A DNA stretch of 64,000 nucleotides from contig NZ_JAPNKA010000001.1 of NCBI RefSeq assembly GCF_026626635.1, positions 7,564,001-7,628,000 of the forward strand. Reading direction: 5' to 3'. Origin of the DNA: Archangium lansingense. GTDB lineage: Bacteria > Myxococcota > Myxococcia > Myxococcales > Myxococcaceae. Below are positions 8,179-17,945 of the stretch, in pieces (the first letter of the stretch is position 1; each line of letters opens with the position of its first letter). Position numbers and translations under genes: made by a program. The notes below the pieces were generated by a model. The model ran no database searches, had not been told where the DNA came from, and saw nothing but the letters and a program-made list of their open reading frames with translations.

Positions 8179-10566
8179 TCAGGGCGCGGGGGTGGCCTCG
8201 GTGGTGGGCGCCGGCGTGGTCTCGGCTCCGGGCGCGGGCGTTTCCTCAGGTGCTGGCGAGACAACCTCGGGCTCCGGTGGGGTCTCTGGCTCGGGAGCCG
8301 GCGTGGTCTTGGGCTCGGCTGCCTGCTTCACCAGTTCCTCCGCGTGCACATGGAGTTGCTGGGCCAGCTCATGCTTGGGGTTGAGGGTGTTCACCGTGTC
8401 CAGCAAAGGCAGCGCGGCAGCCGGCTCGTTGCGCATCAGTGCGATGCGCGCCCCCAGCACGTAGGTGCGCAGGAAGGTGCTGTCCGCCTCGCGCATGAGA
8501 TCGAGCGCTCGGACCGTCTCGGGGACCTGGGCGTCCGCGGGGGTGGTGGCATTGAGTACGTACTCGGCCATCGTGAGGGTGCTCCAGTCGCGCAGCTCTG
8601 CCTGGGCCAGCTGCACCGCCATGCTGAGCGCCTCGCCTCCGCCCAGGACGGCAGTCATCATGGCGCGGGCCCGCAGACGCACCAGGGCGGGCGCCCGCTC
8701 CTCTTCCGCGGGAGCCGCCGCGAGCTTCTTCAGGACCTGCACGGCCTCCTTGGAGAGCACCGAGGCGCGCTCCTCGAGCGGGGTCAGGATCTTCTGCGCA
8801 GCGTTGAACTCGTCCCGCATGGTGTTGACACGGATCTGCCAGTCGGCCGGTGTCTGGACCTGATTGAGGCGGTCGATCTGGGACTTCAGCCGCTGCACCT
8901 TCTGCCGAGCCGTGGCCACCTGGACCTGGGTGTCGTCCAGGTGCATGGCGAGCGCGGTGCCCACCTCCGCCAGGAGCTCGACGCTCTGGGGGTGCGCAGC
9001 CGACAAGGCATTCAATCGCGAGAGGGCCCCCTCCTTCGAGGTCGCGTCGTCCCGCCGCAGCAGCGCCAGCGCTTCGTCCCGAGCGGCCCTCGCCTCAGGC
9101 GGCACGGTGGGGGTCTTCGAGAGCCAGGCAGGCGAGGTCAGGAACGCCGTCAGGATGAGCACGAGCGCGCCGCCCGCGATGAGCAGGACCCGGCCCTTGC
9201 CGCCCGACTCAGGACGCTTGTTGCCTCGGCTCGCGGCCTTGTTGGCGCTCTCGACGGCCTGCTCGAGCAGCTCCGGCGGCAGCTCGAGGGGCTTGGTCAG
9301 GGACGGCCCCGGCGCCCCCGAGGACCCTCTGTCCTCGGAAGACGCCTCCGCCATCAGCTCCTCGAGCGGGCGGTTCAGCTGGACCAGGATCTCCTCAGGG
9401 AGCTCGATGGGCGTCGTCGCTGCGACCGCCACCATCGGCTCGGGAGCAGGCGGGCGAGGCGCGGGAACCGCGGGAGTCTCTCGCGATGGGGTCCGAGGAT
9501 GCAGTCCCGGAGGTTGCGAAGCAGGACCCGCCGTGGGCTGTCCGGGCTGCGAGCCCGAGGCAGCACCTGCCGGTGCACCGCTCACCTGAGCGGCGCCGAA
9601 CAACTGGGTCGCGGATACGGGAGGCGGCGTCCCCGCTGCTGGAGCTGGAGCCGATGCTGGAGTCGGCACCGTGGGCGGCTGCGCGGGCACTGCGCCGAAC
9701 ACCTGTGTCGTCCCGATGGGGGCCTGGCCCGCCGCGGGCCTGGTCACGGGAGCTCCCTGCGGATTGGAGCCAAAGGGCGGCGTCCCCGTCGCGGAGGGCG
9801 GCCTGGCCGCCTGGGGACGTGGGGCGGCCTGAGGCTCGGGAACCTCGGTGCCGAGCACCAGGAACTGCGCCGTAGAGGGACTCGGGACCTTTGCCTGAGG
9901 TTGCGGCTGCGGCTGCTGCACCGCACCGAACACCTGTGTCCCCGTGGGAACAGGAGGAGCCGTGCCCGCCGGAGGCTTCGCGGCCGGTGGGGGCTTGGCC
10001 GCGGGCGCGGGCTTCGCCGCCGCTGGCGGCTTCGCGGCAGGGGGAGGCTTTGCCGCGGGCGCAGGCTTCGCCACGGGAGCCACGGGCGGAACCTGGGGCA
10101 GCGCTCCGAACGCCTGCGTCGTCATGGCAGACGGCGGCGTCCCCGCCGCGGAGGGCTGGGGCTTGTTACCCACCGGCGCCACGGGCGGAACCTGAGGCAG
10201 CGCTCCGAACGCCTGCGTCGTCATGGCAGACGGCGGCGTCCTCGTCGCGGAGGGCTGGGGCTTGTTACCCACCGGCGCCACGGGCGGAACCTGAGGCAGC
10301 GCTCCAAACGCCTGCGTCGTCATGGCAGACGGCGGCGTGCCGGCCTTGTTCTCGCCGTAGAGCAGCGTGGAGTTCAGATTGGGCTGGGTCGTGGGACGCG
10401 TCTGGACAGCCCCAAACACCTGCGTGGCCTGAGTCGTCGCCTGGGCCGGCGGTGCGGCGATGAAGACGTGGCTACAACGGGTGCACTGCACCGGTACGCC
10501 CCCGGGCGGAAGCAACCGGGGGTCGAGCGCATACTGCATCGAGCACTGGGGGCAGGCGATCTCCAC
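8179..10566 (-). CDS. Zinc-ribbon, proline-rich membrane protein with C-terminal repeat domain
   Basis: A 795-residue protein with a GTG start at 10566. It opens with a zinc ribbon (CPQC at 5-8 and CTRC at 28-31, the MJ0042 type). Residues 35-400 are a low-complexity Pro/Ala/Gln linker containing three nearly identical copies of a unit beginning PPSAMTTQAFGALPQVPPVA. A single membrane helix near 470-490 (VLLIAGGALVLILTAFL) separates this cytoplasmic part from an extracytoplasmic alpha-helical, TPR-like domain and a final proline/threonine tail. Zinc ribbon plus linker plus one helix recalls the gliding protein AgmX/GltJ, but I see no GYF domain or TonB-like end. It follows comEA by 36 bp. Linker length is prone to change because of the internal repeats. 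Confidence 0.8.
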   Translation of the reverse strand: MEIACPQCSMQYALDPRLLPPGGVPVQCTRCSHVFIAAPPAQATTQATQVFGAVQTRPTTQPNLNSTLLYGENKAGTPPSAMTTQAFGALPQVPPVAPVGNKPQPSATRTPPSAMTTQAFGALPQVPPVAPVGNKPQPSAAGTPPSAMTTQAFGALPQVPPVAPVAKPAPAAKPPPAAKPPAAAKPAPAAKPPPAAKPPAGTAPPVPTGTQVFGAVQQPQPQPQAKVPSPSTAQFLVLGTEVPEPQAAPRPQAARPPSATGTPPFGSNPQGAPVTRPAAGQAPIGTTQVFGAVPAQPPTVPTPASAPAPAAGTPPPVSATQLFGAAQVSGAPAGAASGSQPGQPTAGPASQPPGLHPRTPSRETPAVPAPRPPAPEPMVAVAATTPIELPEEILVQLNRPLEELMAEASSEDRGSSGAPGPSLTKPLELPPELLEQAVESANKAASRGNKRPESGGKGRVLLIAGGALVLILTAFLTSPAWLSKTPTVPPEARAARDEALALLRRDDATSKEGALSRLNALSAAHPQSVELLAEVGTALAMHLDDTQVQVATARQKVQRLKSQIDRLNQVQTPADWQIRVNTMRDEFNAAQKILTPLEERASVLSKEAVQVLKKLAAAPAEEERAPALVRLRARAMMTAVLGGGEALSMAVQLAQAELRDWSTLTMAEYVLNATTPADAQVPETVRALDLMREADSTFLRTYVLGARIALMRNEPAAALPLLDTVNTLNPKHELAQQLHVHAEELVKQAAEPKTTPAPEPETPPEPEVVSPAPEETPAPGAETTPAPTTEATPAP

Positions 10567-10602
10567 ACACGGTATCTACCACACGCCTCGGGCCGCTGGC
10601 GC

Positions 10603-10986
10603 CTACCGTAGCTCGGTTGTTGCCTGGAGGGTCTCCAGCCGGGCTGCGCCTACGCCCGGCACCTCAGACACCTGCTCCCAGGAGACGAATCGGCCCTGGG
10701 CCTCACGCGCTTGAACGAGGCGCCGGGCGAGCGAGGACCCCACCCCGGGCACCTTCGCGAGCTCAGCCTCGGACACCTCGTTGAGGTCCAGCCGCTGTCC
10801 CAGCAGGAGGCGCTGCGAGGCGGAAGGCACAGCGCCCTCACCACACACCGCGACACCGTCCACCACACGCACCGCGCCGGGCTCACAGTCCAGCGCGGGC
10901 GTGGAGTCCGGCCAGCGGCCGCGTGCCAGCACGCCCAGGCCCAACAGCCCGAGCGCAGCCACCGCGAGCGCGCCAGTCCGGTTCAC
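10603..10986 (-). CDS. comEA: ComEA-like helix-hairpin-helix DNA-binding protein
   Basis: A 127-residue protein with an N-terminal membrane anchor (about 5-22) and a C-terminal double helix-hairpin-helix domain: DLNEVSEAELAKVPGVGSSLARRLV followed by the second hairpin EVPGVGAARLETL is the ComEA signature for sequence-independent double-stranded DNA binding. In naturally competent bacteria ComEA pulls incoming DNA across the envelope; many non-competent genomes also carry it. It begins 3 bp after the aspartate kinase stop, so it is almost certainly co-transcribed with that gene and with the zinc-ribbon gene downstream. Confidence 0.85.
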   Translation of the reverse strand: MNRTGALAVAALGLLGLGVLARGRWPDSTPALDCEPGAVRVVDGVAVCGEGAVPSASQRLLLGQRLDLNEVSEAELAKVPGVGSSLARRLVQAREAQGRFVSWEQVSEVPGVGAARLETLQATTELR

Positions 10987-10989
10987 CGC

Positions 10990-12219
10990 TCAGCTCGCCG
11001 AGGCAGGCTTGTCCAGACCGAACGCCGTGTGCAGCGCCCGGACGGCCAGCTCCGTGTACTTCGACTGGATGAGGCAGGAGACCTTGATCTCCGAGGTGGA
11101 GATGAGCTGGATGTTGATGCCCTCGCTGGCGAGGATCTGGAACATCTTCGCCGCCACGCCCGAGTGGTTGCGCATGCCCACGCCCACGATGGAGACCTTG
11201 GCCACGTCGCCATCCGTCTCCAGACCGCCGGCGTTGATCTCCTTGGCCACCTTCTCGACCACTTCCTTGGCCTTGACCAGGTCCGTCTTGCCCACCGTGA
11301 AGGACAGGTCCGTCTTGCCGTCCCTCGAGGCGGTCTGGACAATCAGGTCCACCACGACGTTCTGCTCGTCGAGCGCGCCGAAGATCCTCGCGGCCACACC
11401 CGGAATGTCCGGCACGCCGCTGATGGCGAGCTTCGCCTCGTTCTTGTCGTAGGCGATGCCGCTGACGATCACGTTCTCCATCGACTTGTCCTCCTCACAC
11501 ACCAGGGTCCCCGGGTCGTCCGTGAAGGAGGACTTCACCCAGAGCGGCACCTTGTACTTCATCGCGAACTCGACCGAGCGAATCTGCAGGACCTTGGCGC
11601 CCACGCTGGCCAGGTCGAGCATCTCCTCGTAGGAGATGCGATCCAGCTTGCGCGCCGCGGGGCACACGTTGGGGTCGGTCGTATAGACGCCGTCCACGTC
11701 CGTGTAGATCTCACAGGAGTCGGCCTTGAGCGCCGCGGCCAGTGCCACCGCCGTGGTGTCCGAGCCGCCGCGCCCCAGCGTGGTGACGTTGCCCTGCTCG
11801 TCCTGACCCTGGAAGCCGGCCACCACCACGATGTGCTTCTGTTTGAGCGCCTCGACGATCTTCTCGGCGTCGATGCGTTTGATGCGGGCCTTGGAGAAGA
11901 TGCTGTCGGTGACGATCTGCACCTGGTAGCCGAGGAAGCTGGTGGCCAGCCCCCCCTGCGCCTGGATGGCCATCGCCACCAGGCCGATGGACACCTGCTC
12001 GCCGGTCGCCACCACCACATCCTGCTCGCGCTCGCTCGGCCGGTCGGTGATCTGGGCAACGAGTTTCAGCAGGCGGTTGGTCTCTCCGGACATCGCGGAG
12101 ACGACGACGACCACATCGTTGCCCGCCTTCTGGGCCGCGATGCAGCGCCGCGCCACGTTCTTCATCCGCTCGGTGTCGCCCACCGAGGTGCCGCCGTACT
12201 TCTGGACGATCAAGGCCAC
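10990..12219 (-). CDS. lysC: Aspartate kinase
   Basis: Aspartate kinase, which phosphorylates L-aspartate as the first step to lysine, threonine and methionine. I choose the GTG at 12219 (VALIVQKYGGTSVGD) because AGGAGG lies 11 nt upstream and the product is 409 residues, the usual length; the frame is open for 39 more codons without homology. Motifs: KYGGTS at the N-terminus (ATP/aspartate binding), GGSDTTAVALAAAL near 145-160, and two C-terminal ACT domains (for example ISGVPDIPGVAARIF and VSIVGVGMRNHSGVAAKMF) that normally bind the feedback inhibitor. First gene of a likely operon with comEA and the zinc-ribbon gene; divergent from hutH across 155 bp. Confidence 0.96.
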   Translation of the reverse strand: MALIVQKYGGTSVGDTERMKNVARRCIAAQKAGNDVVVVVSAMSGETNRLLKLVAQITDRPSEREQDVVVATGEQVSIGLVAMAIQAQGGLATSFLGYQVQIVTDSIFSKARIKRIDAEKIVEALKQKHIVVVAGFQGQDEQGNVTTLGRGGSDTTAVALAAALKADSCEIYTDVDGVYTTDPNVCPAARKLDRISYEEMLDLASVGAKVLQIRSVEFAMKYKVPLWVKSSFTDDPGTLVCEEDKSMENVIVSGIAYDKNEAKLAISGVPDIPGVAARIFGALDEQNVVVDLIVQTASRDGKTDLSFTVGKTDLVKAKEVVEKVAKEINAGGLETDGDVAKVSIVGVGMRNHSGVAAKMFQILASEGINIQLISTSEIKVSCLIQSKYTELAVRALHTAFGLDKPASAS

Positions 12220-12374
12220 GTTGGCTGGTTCCTCCTGGAACGGCGCGTCAAGGTAGTGAGGTGGCATCCGGCTGTCAAAAGCTCCCTGAGCGGACGGGCT
12301 GCACACGGACAGCTGTTGGGATATAGGGGCGCCCATCGTCAGTACCGCCGCCCTTGTTGCCTGGAGCTCCCGAC

Positions 12375-13901
<1,527 letters not shown>

Positions 13902-13959
13902 TCACGGCACGGGCCTGGGGGCGGTGGGACTGGGATAGAACTGCTCCGCCGCCTGACCA

Positions 13960-14331
13960 GTTTGGTGCCCCTGCCCAGGATGAACTTGACGCGCTTCCAT
14001 GGCGTCTTCGCCCCTGGCGCGAAACTGCGGCCATTTCTTCTGGTGCCCGCAGCAGCGGTCCCTGGCGAGCAGGAGGCACTATCGGCGGCGACCTCCCACC
14101 AAAAGCGTCAGCGCGCCCCGGGGCTCGATTGGGCCGGACTCCTCAAACGCACCTTCAAAGTGGACGTCTTCTCCTACCGCATCTCCGTCCGTAGCAGGCG
14201 GAGAGTTCCTCCTCGTGGACGACGTGCTCACCACGGGGGCCACCGTCCGAGCCGCCGCCACCGCACTCCGCGAGGCCGGTGCCATCCGCGTCGAAGTCAT
14301 CACCCTCGCCCGGGCTTTCTCTCTCGCCTGA
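13960..14331 (+). pseudogene. comF: comF remnant (ComF phosphoribosyltransferase family)
   Basis: The 3' end encodes an intact PRPP-binding loop, FLLVDDVLTTGATVRAAA, followed by a plausible ComF C-terminus ending at 14331. Upstream, family-like pieces such as VPLPRMNLTRFHG appear in a different frame and cannot be joined to the C-terminus without at least one frameshift. There is no intact zinc-ribbon N-terminus. I read this as a decayed copy of the competence-associated phosphoribosyltransferase. It lies directly after hutH and before a REP-like repeat. Confidence 0.65.
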
Positions 14332-14612
14332 CTCGGGTTGCGCATGCACCCTCTCCCGCTGGGAGAGGGCGGGGGGGTGAGGGTAGTCCCCGCATGACCC
14401 TCAGGAGTCCACTATGACCATGGTGGCGGATCCGCTGTTCATGCTCCTGCCGCAGGAGGGCTCCGCGGCTGAGGCGCTGGAGCGCTTCATCGCGGGCATG
14501 ACCTCGTGAGTTCTCCCCTCGGAGGGGACGCCAGACGTGGTATGAGTCGAGCGCACCGGGCTTCCGCTGACGCCACTCGGGCGTGGTAGGGAAGAGCGAG
14601 AGAGGACTGCGC
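14332..14612. other. Interval with REP-like repeat and a short orphan frame
   Basis: Besides the palindrome at 14349-14386 this stretch contains a 31-codon frame at 14414-14509 (starting MTMVADPLFMLLPQ, ending ERFIAGMTS). It reads like the C-terminus of a lost gene, not a functional small protein, because the frame is open upstream of its first ATG and has no ribosome-binding site. Nothing else is recognisable before the next gene. Confidence 0.4.
14349..14386. repeat. REP-like palindromic element (copy 2, inverted)
   Basis: The same 9-bp stem as the element at 6779-6813 (CCCTCTCCC/GGGAGAGGG, here with loop GCT, at 14349-14357 and 14361-14369) followed by CGGGGGGGTGAGGG. Read on the minus strand it reproduces the order C-rich leader, stem, loop, stem of copy 1. 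Two copies in opposite orientation 7.5 kb apart indicate a dispersed repeat family. Confidence 0.75.
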
Positions 14613-15380
14613 ATGACGGCCACGAAGAAGAAGGACAGGAGGTTGGGCCCGTTCCAACTCGGAAAACGGCACAAGCACGCGGCGGCGGAACTGGGCCACA
14701 TCCACGAGGCGTGCAACGTCCAGACGGGGGCCCCGGCCCTGGTGATGCTGCCCGGCTCAAGGCCCACCTGGGGACCCAAGAAGAGCTGGCAGGTGCGCGC
14801 CTCATTCCAGGTCACGCCCCCCTTCATCGCGCTGGAAATGGAGCGGGCACCGGCCTCGGGCAGGTTGGCGGAACTGGCTGACTTGCTCACCCTACTGCTC
14901 GCGGGGATTGAGGCCGTGAGGGACAACGCCAGGATGCGTGCCCACCTGACCGGCACGCCGATGGGCCGGAGGCTGGGGTTCCCTTCGCTGAAACGACTGG
15001 CGGTAGCGGGACTCGCCGTGCTCGTGCTGAGCGCGGGGTTCTGGTTGGGCACGGGAACGCGTCCGGTGGAGTCTCCCACACCACCCCCGCCGACTCCCGG
15101 TATCGGTGAGCTGGCGGACGCCGGAATTTCGTCCTCATTCCTGATCGATGGCGAGATGCGAGGCCCAGCGGGTATCGCCTACCCGCTTCCTGACAAGCCC
15201 TTCCCAAACCAGGTCAGGCCGCCCTGCCGCACCAAGGCGGACCATGTCGCAATCAACGGCGGCTGCTGGATAGCGATTGAGCGCCGTCCGCCGTGCGATG
15301 AGGACCACGCCGAGTACCAGGGCAAGTGCTACATCCCGATCATGAAGGCGCCACGACCGCCTCAATCCCTCTCCCCGTGA
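14613..15380 (+). CDS. Membrane protein with C-terminal INGGCW Cys domain
   Basis: A 255-residue protein; ATG 14613 follows GAGAGAGGA. Residues 5-100 are a cytoplasmic domain with the phrase NVQTGAPALVMLP and IALEMERAPASGRLAELADLL; a membrane helix spans about 133-150 (AVAGLAVLVLSAGFWLG). The outer part ends in a compact motif: PLPDKPFPNQVRPPC, INGGCW, PPCDEDHAEYQGKCY. The same tail and a matching N-terminal domain occur in the protein at 30146-30799. From memory, this tail also ends many myxobacterial Ser/Thr kinases, which makes the N-terminal domain look like a degenerate kinase-like module (inference). No catalytic kinase residues are visible. Confidence 0.72.
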   Translation: MTATKKKDRRLGPFQLGKRHKHAAAELGHIHEACNVQTGAPALVMLPGSRPTWGPKKSWQVRASFQVTPPFIALEMERAPASGRLAELADLLTLLLAGIEAVRDNARMRAHLTGTPMGRRLGFPSLKRLAVAGLAVLVLSAGFWLGTGTRPVESPTPPPPTPGIGELADAGISSSFLIDGEMRGPAGIAYPLPDKPFPNQVRPPCRTKADHVAINGGCWIAIERRPPCDEDHAEYQGKCYIPIMKAPRPPQSLSP

Positions 15381-15860
15381 GCTGTCTCGTTTTCGGAATG
15401 CGCTCTGGAATGGCGGAGTGACGACCGGGGACGTTCCGAGAGGAGACTGACATTGGCCCGCCGCATGCTTCGGGCGCGGCTCACCATGTTGGGGCACGCC
15501 TTCTTGTCGGCGCTCCGCCTCGCGCACGGCGTGTCTCCCTGCCCTCCTGGCGCCCGCCCTAACTCCACTGCGCCCGCCCAACAGGGCCCAGTCCTTCCTA
15601 TGCTCCGGACCGCTGTTCCTGGCGCTCCTGTACCGGAGCGGGCCGTGAGGAGCTACCTCGCGCTGGCCGAGTCCCGTTGCATCGCTGGAGACGTCGATGC
15701 GGGGAAGCCGCCCTGCGGCGGACATTGCAGTGCCTGCGCACCCGTGCCGAGGACATTCCAGAGCTCGCGCTCCGGGAGCGCTGCCTGCACCAGGTGCCCG
15801 AACACGCCCGGGCCTCTCCACTGGCTCGCCAGCGATGGGGAGCGACCTGGAAACGGCCCT
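15381..15860. other. 480-bp interval without an intact gene
   Basis: No frame has a start, signal and coherent composition throughout. Between about 15690 and 15850 one plus-strand frame reads like a helical protein (ALRRTLQCLRTRAEDIPEL), suggesting a gene remnant, but I cannot name a family. Near 15584-15620 a short stretch (CAACAGGGC ... CCTATGCTCCGG) resembles 56190-56220. The right end is the cytolysin-gene terminator. Confidence 0.35.
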
Positions 15861-15861
15861 C

Positions 15862-15896
15862 GAAAAGAAAAAGCCGCCTGCGGCGATGCAGGCGGC
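15862..15896 (-). terminator. Rho-independent terminator of the cytolysin-like gene
   Basis: On the minus strand a 9-bp perfect GC stem GCCGCCTGC/GCAGGCGGC with a 6-nt loop (15873-15896) is followed by TTTTTCTTTTC. It lies 70 bp after the stop of the cytolysin-like gene. A second perfect 12-bp hairpin (15916-15927 with 15939-15950) lies between the stop and this terminator. Confidence 0.88.
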
Positions 15897-15966
15897 AGGG
15901 AATTGCCTTCATTCTCGCTGGCCGCTGCTCTCTCGAATCAGCGGCCAGCGTTTCGCGGAGCTTCCG

Positions 15967-17850
15967 TCACAGCTGCTTCTGGACGACATCCCCGGTGTAC
16001 TTGTTGACGGTGTAGACCCAGACAGGCTCCCTGGAGTGGCAGTAGGTGCAGGAGTAGTACTGGTTCACCTTCTCGACCCCATCGACGAAGATCTTCAGCT
16101 TCACCCGGCTCTGGTAGGACTTGAGGAATCCAGGCTGTCCAACAACGGAGACGACCTTGATTTCGTCATCCGCGCCAACCAGATGGGAGTTGATCTCCAC
16201 GCTATTGTAGCCACCGCTGGAGGAACTGCCGGAGACAGACATGATCTCCTGCCACGTGGTGCTCGTAGCCTTCTTGACGTAGAGCTTGGCATCTTTGTAG
16301 ACGTCGGACAGCTCGACCCGGATCTTGCGCTCCCCCGGGCAGACGCGCTCCGTATAGCGGGTGGTGCGCGACATGGTGGCGAGCTGGTCATCCAGGCGCC
16401 GCACCTCATAGCCAATGGGTTTGAGGCTCGCGAGCGGGACGTTCTGCAGGGTGAAGTAGTCCTGCCAAACACCAGACTTGATGACGGCGATGGCCGGCTC
16501 GGAGGGGCCGCCATACGCGAAGAGTCTCATCTGGCTGTTCTGGATGATCTTCCGCTGCTGGGCCGTCGCGGAGCCGCTGAACGGGCCGTAGACGGCATTG
16601 ACGGCGGCCTCCAACTCCGCCTTGGAGGTGCTGGACGAGACGGAGAACAGCAGCATGCGGCCGTACGTCACGGCCCGGACGTAGGTCGGCAGGTTGTCGT
16701 ACCCCAGCTCACCCGCGTCTCCCAGCTTGTTTAGGTCCGAGACGAGGAAATTGGCGGGATTGAACTCGCCAAGGGCCGGGGTGAAGCCCTGCAGGTCCTG
16801 GAAGATCGTGAACAGGCTCTGGGAGAACCGGACGAAGACCGTGTTGCTCTGGGTGCTGGTCGTCGAGCTGAAACTGGCGCTGATGTTACCGCCCAGGATC
16901 TTCGCATCCAGCTTGAACTTCGCGGCGGCCTCCTCCAACGAGGAGGCGCTCTTCATCTCGAAGTAGGTGTTGGACTGGGTGATGGCACCCTGGGCGTTGG
17001 CTGCCTGGATCAGCTGGCCGATGGAGTTATAGACATCGGTGGACGTGGCGGTGGGAGCAGTGGCCGTCTGGTAGAAGGTGGCCACGAGCTTGACAGGCTT
17101 CCGCTGTGGGTAGGGGACATGCAGCGGCGTGAGAGCACCGAGGCCGAGATTGACGTACCTGCCTTGATTGAGCGCGGAAGGAAACAGCAGGCCGGCGCCC
17201 GCGTCGAAGCTCACGAGCTCCTCTGGATTGTACCGCTCATCGACCTGCTTGAGCTGGCACCCGAGCGCATCCGGCGCCAACACCGTCGAGGTCTGGCCGG
17301 AGCTCGGGTTCTGCCAGATGCCGTTCTGGAACAGCTTGTTGATGAAGTCCTGAACACTGGTGGCGCCCGTCGGATAGAGGGACATAACGGAACCACCGCC
17401 GAGGTAGCCGCTCTGCAGGAAGGTCTCGATATTGGGCACGCCCGCGACAGAAGGAGGAACGCCCAGAGCCTGGGCGCGAGCGTACAGGTCGCTCATCGAC
17501 GCCTGCTGGGTCGTTCCCGGAACGTTGATGACGTTCGGGTTGTAGCACGGGCCGCAGTCCACGTCGCAAGTCGAGCAGCTCTCGGAGCCACTGCAGTACC
17601 CATCACCACAGGGGGACGGCTCATATCCACAGTCAATGCTGCACCAGTCCACCTCGGAGATGTCACACAACCCATCGCCACACTCGGGATACGGAAGTGA
17701 ATCTGCGGGGAGGCGAAGATTCGCAGCCGAGTGGTCACTGTCCTGCGATGGGTCTTCGACTCCGCCGCAAGCCGCGAGGGTGCATCCCAGCAGGACTGTC
17801 AGGAGGGGCGCTGCCAGGTTCTTGAAGTGTCTACGCTTGTTCATGTCCAT
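15967..17850 (-). CDS. Cholesterol-dependent-cytolysin-like secreted protein
   Basis: A 627-residue protein. Residues 1-29 form a lipoprotein-type leader (TLAACGG, lipobox cysteine at 28). Residues 57-102 are a Cys-rich spacer (ECGDGLCD, CGDGYCSG, CSTCDVDCGPC) of a type common in exported myxobacterial proteins. From about 198 on, the sequence follows the thiol-activated cytolysin order: LLFPSALNQG (CDC 'LYPGALLQ'), MKSASSLEEAAAKF (TMH1 region), VFVRFSQSLFTIFQD, YVRAVTYGRMLLFSVSSSTS (388-408, CDC 'YVSSVAYGRxxYLKLETTS'), and MRLFAYGGPS (441-450). CDCs form ring-shaped pores. The Trp-rich undecapeptide of classical CDCs is absent. The last 120 residues form a beta-rich domain with CTYCH. The assignment is from motif order, read by eye. 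It could act in prey lysis (inference). Confidence 0.8.
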   Translation of the reverse strand: MDMNKRRHFKNLAAPLLTVLLGCTLAACGGVEDPSQDSDHSAANLRLPADSLPYPECGDGLCDISEVDWCSIDCGYEPSPCGDGYCSGSESCSTCDVDCGPCYNPNVINVPGTTQQASMSDLYARAQALGVPPSVAGVPNIETFLQSGYLGGGSVMSLYPTGATSVQDFINKLFQNGIWQNPSSGQTSTVLAPDALGCQLKQVDERYNPEELVSFDAGAGLLFPSALNQGRYVNLGLGALTPLHVPYPQRKPVKLVATFYQTATAPTATSTDVYNSIGQLIQAANAQGAITQSNTYFEMKSASSLEEAAAKFKLDAKILGGNISASFSSTTSTQSNTVFVRFSQSLFTIFQDLQGFTPALGEFNPANFLVSDLNKLGDAGELGYDNLPTYVRAVTYGRMLLFSVSSSTSKAELEAAVNAVYGPFSGSATAQQRKIIQNSQMRLFAYGGPSEPAIAVIKSGVWQDYFTLQNVPLASLKPIGYEVRRLDDQLATMSRTTRYTERVCPGERKIRVELSDVYKDAKLYVKKATSTTWQEIMSVSGSSSSGGYNSVEINSHLVGADDEIKVVSVVGQPGFLKSYQSRVKLKIFVDGVEKVNQYYSCTYCHSREPVWVYTVNKYTGDVVQKQL

Positions 17851-17945
17851 GACCGCGCAAGGCCTTCCGCAGGCAAGCCAAGCACGGTGATTCCTTTGAA
17901 TGAAAACGACTGAAAACTAAATTCAAACAAATTGAAAAAGACTCA
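17851..17945 (-). promoter_or_regulatory. AT-rich upstream region of the cytolysin-like gene
   Basis: The 95 bp between the start codon and the IS5-family element are markedly AT-rich compared with the rest of the window (stretches of A and T at 17885-17940), as expected of a promoter. No sigma-70 pair can be fixed with confidence. The insertion sequence ends right at its distal edge, so it may have removed an operator or brought an outward promoter. Confidence 0.4.

Noticed and set aside
8344..10611. 755-codon plus-strand open frame opposite the zinc-ribbon gene
   Set aside because: Low-complexity Arg/Gly product with no motif; the minus-strand frame has a zinc ribbon and membrane helix.
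14414..14509. A 31-codon gene
   Set aside because: The frame is open upstream of its ATG and there is no ribosome-binding site; it looks like a tail of a lost gene.
15453..16007. 184-codon plus-strand frame upstream of and into the cytolysin gene
   Set aside because: It overlaps the terminator and the 3' end of the cytolysin gene on the other strand and has no domain or start context.
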